NCBI GenBank assembly: GCA_023247135.1
Contig: JAHFHB010000045.1
Span: 1 to 10,105, forward strand
Source: Candidatus Omnitrophota bacterium
Lineage (GTDB): Bacteria > Omnitrophota > Omnitrophia > Omnitrophales > Aquincolibacteriaceae
Direction of reading: 5' to 3'
DNA: 10,105 nt
The position numbers and the translations under genes are program-made. The notes under the pieces were generated by a model that saw only the letters and a list, made by a program, of their open reading frames with translations, had not been told where the DNA came from and searched no databases. Below, piece after piece: positions 6,901 through 10,105 of this stretch; within the stretch, counting starts at the first letter, position 1, and each line of letters begins with the position of its first letter.

Positions 6901-9900
6901 CTGGTGTTTTTGGATTTTGAGAAGCCCGGCGCGAAAATTCTGGATCAGGAAGCCGAGCCGCTCGATCCCGGTTTTCTAAAAGCGCAGGAGGAATACAAAA
7001 AAATCTTGCTCAGAGATCCGGCGATTGCGGATGGTTTTCAGGAGTATCATTACAACGCTCTCTGGAAAGCGTTCGAGCGTTTTCGCAGTATTCCCAACCC
7101 GCGCAGCCGGGGCCTGGCGCGCGCCGCTGCCTATCCGGAACAATTTCAGCCGACCCTGGCCCACTTGCGTCTGCTCTTCCGGCTTTACCACGAGCTGGGA
7201 GATTGGCTCGAAGCCTTTGAATACGGCATCATCCGTGCTTATCGCTCCGATCCTGAAGTGGCCGCTTACATGCGCGTGCAAGCGAAGCTGGCTTTCTACA
7301 AGGACGAGCCGGGCCGGCCCAAGGGCGAGAATATCAGTCGCACGCGTTTAAATGCGCTGCTTAACTCATTACCGGACGATCAGGACTGGGAAAATCATCT
7401 TTGGCAAGCTTATGATCTTTTTGATCTCAGAACTTTGATGGGGCTGGAAGAAAAACTGGGCGTTGCTTTCGGAAACGCGGACGACTCCAAAATCCACGGA
7501 GCCGAGCGGCTTCAGGAAGCGTTGATTAAGGACGCGGCAGACAATCCGCAAAGCGGAATGCGCCCGGATTTGGAAGGCTATTACCGGCGGCGGTTTGAGC
7601 TCGAAGACCACGATACCTCCAGAGCGCCAAAGCTTATCGAGGAATGGCGCCGCGAGCCAAGCGATCCGCAGGCCCGGCTTGAAAAATTGACAAAAATCGT
7701 GCGCGCTTCAAGGCTGGTCATGCTCAAAGGCGCCCCCGGAACCGGCAAAAGTTTCATCTTGAAATCACTGGCCAAATCCCTGGGTTATGAAAACGACCCT
7801 GCCGCAAAGCGCGAAGAAGTTTTTGGTCCCTTTACAACGGGCGCCGACGTTACGCCTGAGGAAATGCTGGGGCATAAAGTTGAAAAGGACGGCCGCACGG
7901 TCGAAACCTTGGGCCCCGCAGGCCGCTGGGCCAAAAGCGAAAAGGGCATTCTGTTGTGGGATGAAGCGAATTTAGCGGATCCGCATTTTCATGATTTTCT
8001 GTCAGACTCCACAGGTGAAGATTTCGCGCTCTGGATGTTTGGCCAAAAATATCCGCTCAAAGAGCATGGGGTGGTCATGACCGGCAATGATGAGAAAAAA
8101 ACCGAAGACCGGCGCGCCACTGAACGCATCGAACAAGAAGGCATTACGCTTTATTTTGATGATTTTGAAGAGGCGTTCCTGGAACTGGAATTGCGTAAAT
8201 ACCTTGCAGGACTGCGGGACGCCGATGATCTGGCGAAGTTGTTACTAGATTTGCACCGAATTTTTCGCCAAATGAATCCGCAGCTTGAATTTTCGATTCG
8301 CGAATTGCAGGAGGCCGCCAACCGGGTGCGCGTTTTTGCGCCCAACCTGGAGGACCCCGCGCAGGTCATCTTCCAAAGCTGGCTTGTCTACCGGGACCGG
8401 TTTTCCCCGGAAGAACGTGAAGCGCTCGCCCTGATTCTGACTCAAAAATATAAAGCCGGTATTTCCGAGCTTGAAGCGGCACGTATCAAAGAATACCAGC
8501 GGAAACACTCCGAGTGGGCCGCACGGCACGGACTGGATTTGGATGACGAGACGGCCAGGTTTGCAGCCGGCCTGGAAGAGCGGCTTGCCCTGCGCGCGGC
8601 CTGGATGCGCGGCGAACTCAAAACCAAACCCAAGACCTCTGACATCATCCTCGGCCCTTCGGGCTGGGGCAAAGATTACGTGCTGGAAAAAATCCTGCAG
8701 GCTGCCGGACTTGTAGACGGGCTCCTCGCGCAAAATGAATCCCGTCCGGGCACTGAAAAATATTATTTGATCAACGCCTCTTTAGATGACCGCGAGCTGG
8801 AAGAAAAAGTGGCGCGTGCCCGCCAGGAAGGGGCCGTGGTTGTACTGCGCGAAATGAATTTTTTAAGGACCGGCGTGCTGGAAGGCAAACTCAACGACGT
8901 CTTGACTGAAGAAGATGCTACGCCCGGCTTCAGCTTCATGGGCACCTTAAACGGCACCGGTTTTTCAGGCCGCAACCGCCTTTCCTCGCCGCTTCTGTCA
9001 CGCTCGCAAGTCTCCGCCGTGCATACGCATAGCCGCGAAGGCTACCGCGGCATTGCGCAAGTTTACCTGAGCGCCACCGGCCGGTCTGTTCCCGCGGACG
9101 CTCTTGAGCGTTTGATCAGCTTGCATCTTGAGATCAGCTCAAAAGTCGAAGACCCGCAGTATCAGCCCACCACGCGCGAAATTTCCCGCGCGCTGGATCT
9201 CTTAGCTGAAGGCCGGCCTTGGGAAGAAGCCATTCAAAGTGTTTATGGGCCGGTCTTTTTTGACTGGCTGTTCAAGGGTACGGATCTCCAGAGTCTGCCG
9301 GACGCGGCAGGTTCCCCGCAAGCCCTGTCTGAGAGCGGCGGGCCGCAAACGGGCCGCGTACTGCAGAAAATCGCCGAATTTTTACTGCCCGCGTTTCGGG
9401 GCAAACTCAAAATTGCTTTCAACAGCGTCAATGGGCTCAGCTATTACGACGAAGGCAGGCATCTTTTTGTGATCAGCACCCAGGCCGGCCAGGAAAGTTT
9501 AAAAGTCCTTCTGGCCTTGATCTCAGCGCAATTATTTTTAAGCGGCTTCCCTTTTTCCAACGAAGCCTTTGAGCAGTCGCTGGAGCGGCAGCTTTCGCAA
9601 TGGTCGGCGGATCAAGTTGATGAAGACAAGCTGTTTACGCTGGCCGGAGATCATGCCGGTTCCGCCATGGCCCTTTTTTCGGATTTTCTGCGTTTTTGGG
9701 CGCTCAACAACCTTTCCAGCGAGTTGTACCTGCCTGGATTCCAGGCCGAGCCTACGCGGCAAGAACGCGATTTAGCGGCCTTGATGCGCAGCAAAAACGT
9801 GCGCGGCATGGGCCATTTGCTTGCCGAGGCGGACTGGAATGCGCGTGACTTTTTCCGTAAAGTGCTGATGGCCTATGCTCATGGCGAATTAAAACGCCAG

Positions 9901-10105
9901 GATATTGAAGCCTTTTCAGTGGCTGCCGGCGAGGATTTTTGGGGCCTTTTCTTTGCAGACAATCCTTCGGAGGCCATCCTGCAGGCACTGCCGTGGGTTG
10001 AGCGCATCAAAAACGAAAAGCTCAGCAGCCGTGAGCCCGAAGAAATCCGTTACCATCAAAGCCGCGTGGCCCAGTGGCTTGAGAAAATCCAGGAGCCCAT
10101 GGAAA
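3877..10105 (+). CDS. Giant exported multi-domain protein with ChaN/TIKI-like and midasin-like AAA modules (3' end outside window)
   Basis: One frame stays open from the ATG at 3877 to the last base, giving at least 2,076 codons; no stop is reached. I do not recognise it as a named gene. Order of parts: signal peptide (1-26, AFA|QE); ChaN/TIKI-like domain (about 57-414); three degenerate AAA-like segments (about 505-628, 680-764, 945-1016) with a proline-rich linker near 883-895; a mostly helical stretch (about 1020-1265); an intact AAA module (Walker A GAPGTGKS 1285-1292, Walker B ILLWDEAN with D1362 and E1363, sensor 1 N1404); a further AAA module (GPSGWGKD 1593-1600, sensor-1 LNG with N1692, LSSPLLSR); and an unassigned C-terminus. 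The layout recalls midasin/dynein-type tandem AAA motors. The start has no strong ribosome site (only AAAGAA). Codon use looks like the neighbouring genes, so I see no sign of recent transfer. Substrate and role are unknown. Confidence 0.9.
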   Translation, partial: MIKKLISTALVLCLLTDFPCQHSAFAQEPGHAFLPSITLPPGLGRIQEFHQGKTAKTVYFIQDAHDSLEAQENIARLIHYLVRAQKVTTVFEEGYEGPVPTDAVFDGLDEPAKKKIGAFLLDRLKLGGAEYAHLTRKQPKLDFRLIGADSDNLQRQNITAWKKTAAVRALAENEIREIEGPLAALMEKYFQKNVRAWIDLQIRRETGTLNILDYLTRLETLLPNSNDVILNVVKDLKTEILRFAQNDKEKKPQNALTPEKLLRQIAVLDRQIEEKFFTQTWQRELFEGWRALQLFKKFSQLELSFAEYEKLRPLLLNQSRPLTEKMARLTAERSGKTAAFSKIWERALREAALYYETAQKRDAVVRKNLRHWEQSRETSAILVFGGFHAPDLEKTLAELGFSYAMIIPRIQALSPRHQQIYRALMSGESKKQPPVSKSQGRSTRALEFYQDYGGPRRFDLAAARLEVDAIAQQIGVSNAESQLSRRSELRAATGDWENEKRLLVVTENADKLEQFFQERSAQSGKLVVRLNVKEDADLQRLKTRLHVAPDGTEVRKPGDLPSVIQQGGVLILDAHGADPRQVEAFNSLFDAAAFWNGTKASPDLQVIVTVPETQLASYANTLYSRSRMLSEQSLGLAPYRDPLQMIERRNLNDKAPLPADGILLDLRESPRWRELLTGKLTSSLETGKTVFIGNGSAARGQVYGLLEQAVREDRPLIISGGRWNDPEFSSFIRKILLSRRVTINGEDLAVPARGFRILAQPWDPHQGVEAKKIVRLLPSDAVKIASSQKMLLAMTNEGLAPLWVINSETQPLLFSRVSVSPQGYLSEGPGLLDGTQPVRLRITEELDPGIWHALMRSPSVREVELAEGVGVPEAYQDSVVERAPAPPAPKTSTSKIQRFAAKDLPFAREKIREKFSGHKVLFRPVTPSTSASELNDSIELVGVNAAGIRIHQNLKQAVLQALEDGQVVVLEGLFSSPLLKKQLAGLFTENPYLVVNGEQVLLASLPGQLVFLDFEKPGAKILDQEAEPLDPGFLKAQEEYKKILLRDPAIADGFQEYHYNALWKAFERFRSIPNPRSRGLARAAAYPEQFQPTLAHLRLLFRLYHELGDWLEAFEYGIIRAYRSDPEVAAYMRVQAKLAFYKDEPGRPKGENISRTRLNALLNSLPDDQDWENHLWQAYDLFDLRTLMGLEEKLGVAFGNADDSKIHGAERLQEALIKDAADNPQSGMRPDLEGYYRRRFELEDHDTSRAPKLIEEWRREPSDPQARLEKLTKIVRASRLVMLKGAPGTGKSFILKSLAKSLGYENDPAAKREEVFGPFTTGADVTPEEMLGHKVEKDGRTVETLGPAGRWAKSEKGILLWDEANLADPHFHDFLSDSTGEDFALWMFGQKYPLKEHGVVMTGNDEKKTEDRRATERIEQEGITLYFDDFEEAFLELELRKYLAGLRDADDLAKLLLDLHRIFRQMNPQLEFSIRELQEAANRVRVFAPNLEDPAQVIFQSWLVYRDRFSPEEREALALILTQKYKAGISELEAARIKEYQRKHSEWAARHGLDLDDETARFAAGLEERLALRAAWMRGELKTKPKTSDIILGPSGWGKDYVLEKILQAAGLVDGLLAQNESRPGTEKYYLINASLDDRELEEKVARARQEGAVVVLREMNFLRTGVLEGKLNDVLTEEDATPGFSFMGTLNGTGFSGRNRLSSPLLSRSQVSAVHTHSREGYRGIAQVYLSATGRSVPADALERLISLHLEISSKVEDPQYQPTTREISRALDLLAEGRPWEEAIQSVYGPVFFDWLFKGTDLQSLPDAAGSPQALSESGGPQTGRVLQKIAEFLLPAFRGKLKIAFNSVNGLSYYDEGRHLFVISTQAGQESLKVLLALISAQLFLSGFPFSNEAFEQSLERQLSQWSADQVDEDKLFTLAGDHAGSAMALFSDFLRFWALNNLSSELYLPGFQAEPTRQERDLAALMRSKNVRGMGHLLAEADWNARDFFRKVLMAYAHGELKRQDIEAFSVAAGEDFWGLFFADNPSEAILQALPWVERIKNEKLSSREPEEIRYHQSRVAQWLEKIQEPME
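4045..5118 (+). other. ChaN/TIKI/erythromycin-esterase-like domain within the giant protein
   Basis: Residues about 57-414 begin with a strand ending in IQDAH (D63, H65), followed by a helix, then a second strand ending in FEEG (E92, E93). They close with the strand ILVFGGFH (H388) and a GFSYAMIIPR segment. The order His, then Glu about 27 residues later, then a late Gly-x-His strand is the layout of the ChaN haem-uptake / TIKI / erythromycin-esterase fold, where these residues bind metal or act in catalysis. A long helical insertion (about 140-370) separates the two halves. This is pattern matching by eye; the fold assignment is an inference and the chemistry is unknown. Confidence 0.5.
5389..5760 (+). 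other. Degenerate AAA-like segment 1 of the giant protein
   Basis: Residues about 505-628. A strand-helix start (RLLVVTENADKLEQFF) sits where a P-loop would be but has no GxxxxGK[ST]. A Walker-B-like strand follows, GGVLILDAHGAD (D573, with the glutamate lost), then DLQVIVTVPE (603-612) in the sensor-1 position and LYSRSR in the place of the arginine finger. Spacing from D573 to the sensor-1 strand is about 35 residues, similar to the intact module. It is inferred to be a non-hydrolysing structural module. Confidence 0.45.
5914..6168 (+). other. Degenerate AAA-like segment 2 of the giant protein
   Basis: Residues about 680-764. SLETGKTVFIGNGSA (683-697) matches the lead-in and strand of a Walker B region without its acidic pair. 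INGEDLAVPARGFRILAQP (743-761) then resembles the hairpin and sensor-1 strand of midasin/MoxR-type modules (NGE...p.gFRilAtqNP). There is no usable nucleotide-binding motif. Assignment rests on the repeating pattern shared with the other four segments. Confidence 0.35.
6709..6924 (+). other. Degenerate AAA-like segment 3 of the giant protein
   Basis: Residues about 945-1016. ALEDGQVVVLEGLFSSPLL (961-979) parallels the Walker B strand (one acidic residue, E971, no D-E pair). VVNGEQVLLASLPGQLVFL (994-1012) parallels the hairpin plus sensor-1 strand, with the same N-G-E turn as segment 2. No P-loop is seen before it. It is probably structural, if it is AAA-derived at all. Confidence 0.35.
7696..8160 (+). 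other. Intact AAA+ ATPase module of the giant protein
   Basis: Residues about 1274-1428. A hydrophobic strand leads into Walker A GAPGTGKS (K1291). GPFTTGADVTPEEMLG (about 1316-1331) is the insert before helix 2 typical of dynein-related AAA proteins. Next come GRWAKSEKGILLWDEANLAD (Walker B, D1362 and E1363) and VVMTGND (sensor 1, N1404), followed by arginines at 1412, 1413 and 1417 that could serve as finger. All residues needed for ATP binding and hydrolysis are present. The closest known architecture is the AAA_5/MoxR/midasin group. Confidence 0.8.
8641..9012 (+). other. Second P-loop AAA module of the giant protein, altered active site
   Basis: Residues about 1589-1712. DIILGPSGWGKDYVLEKIL gives a P-loop with lysine K1599 but Asp (D1600) where Ser or Thr normally holds magnesium. 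The Walker B position reads VVVLREMNFL (1654-1663), with Arg1658 replacing the Asp and E1659 kept. The later part is well conserved in style: FSFMGTLNG (sensor 1, N1692), then FSGRNRLSSPLLSR (1696-1709), close to the GGrr.LSPALrnRF segment of midasin-type modules and ending in a candidate arginine finger R1709. It may bind nucleotide but probably hydrolyses poorly or not at all. Confidence 0.65.

Noticed and set aside
1..10105. CRISPR arrays, tRNA or rRNA genes, insertion sequences
   Set aside because: I saw no regularly spaced direct repeats, cloverleaf tRNA sequence, rRNA segments, transposase motifs or insertion-sequence ends beyond the single palindromic element.
3877..10105. The giant frame as a pseudogene or fusion by frameshift
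   Set aside because: I translated the whole stretch in one frame and met no stop or frame change, and recognisable motifs occur in that frame from start to end.

Overview
The window looks like a chromosomal piece of a Gram-negative-type bacterium, probably an uncultured lineage. The base composition is moderately GC-rich, and two of the four proteins carry export signals. The left part holds ordinary enzymes. The right 6.2 kb is a single very long open frame that runs off the window. Very long exported proteins with a ChaN/TIKI-like N-terminus and midasin-like ATPase modules made me think of Omnitrophota-type genomes. That placement is an impression from the protein style; no rRNA or marker gene is present to test it.

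Layout. On the minus strand, reading right to left, there is a sigma70-like promoter (3761-3789). It is followed by a split transketolase: the N-terminal ThDP-binding subunit (2894-3715), then the C-terminal subunit (1941-2894), whose ATG overlaps the upstream stop by one base. A gap of about 106 bp follows, containing a 70-bp compound palindromic repeat of the GTCATTCCCGC type. Next is a gamma-glutamyltranspeptidase gene (80-1834), whose start codon lies three bases beyond the repeat. Bases 1-79 lie downstream of that gene, and I see nothing identifiable there.

Divergently, on the plus strand, an open frame starts at 3877 with a clear Sec signal peptide and stays open to the last base (at least 2,076 codons, no stop). 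I read it as follows: signal peptide; a ChaN/TIKI/erythromycin-esterase-like domain (about residues 57-414); an array of at least five segments that fit the Walker-B-to-sensor-1 pattern of midasin/dynein-related AAA modules; then a C-terminal part of unknown nature. Of the five segments, only the fourth has intact Walker A, Walker B and sensor 1. The fifth keeps the P-loop lysine and a good sensor-1/arginine-finger segment but has a damaged Walker B. The first three are visible only as degenerate remnants.

The transketolase pair would work in the non-oxidative pentose phosphate pathway. The transpeptidase would act on glutathione or other gamma-glutamyl compounds outside the cytoplasmic membrane. 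There is no obvious functional link between these genes and the giant protein. The giant gene is the notable feature: it combines an export signal with an ATP-dependent motor architecture that normally works where ATP is present.
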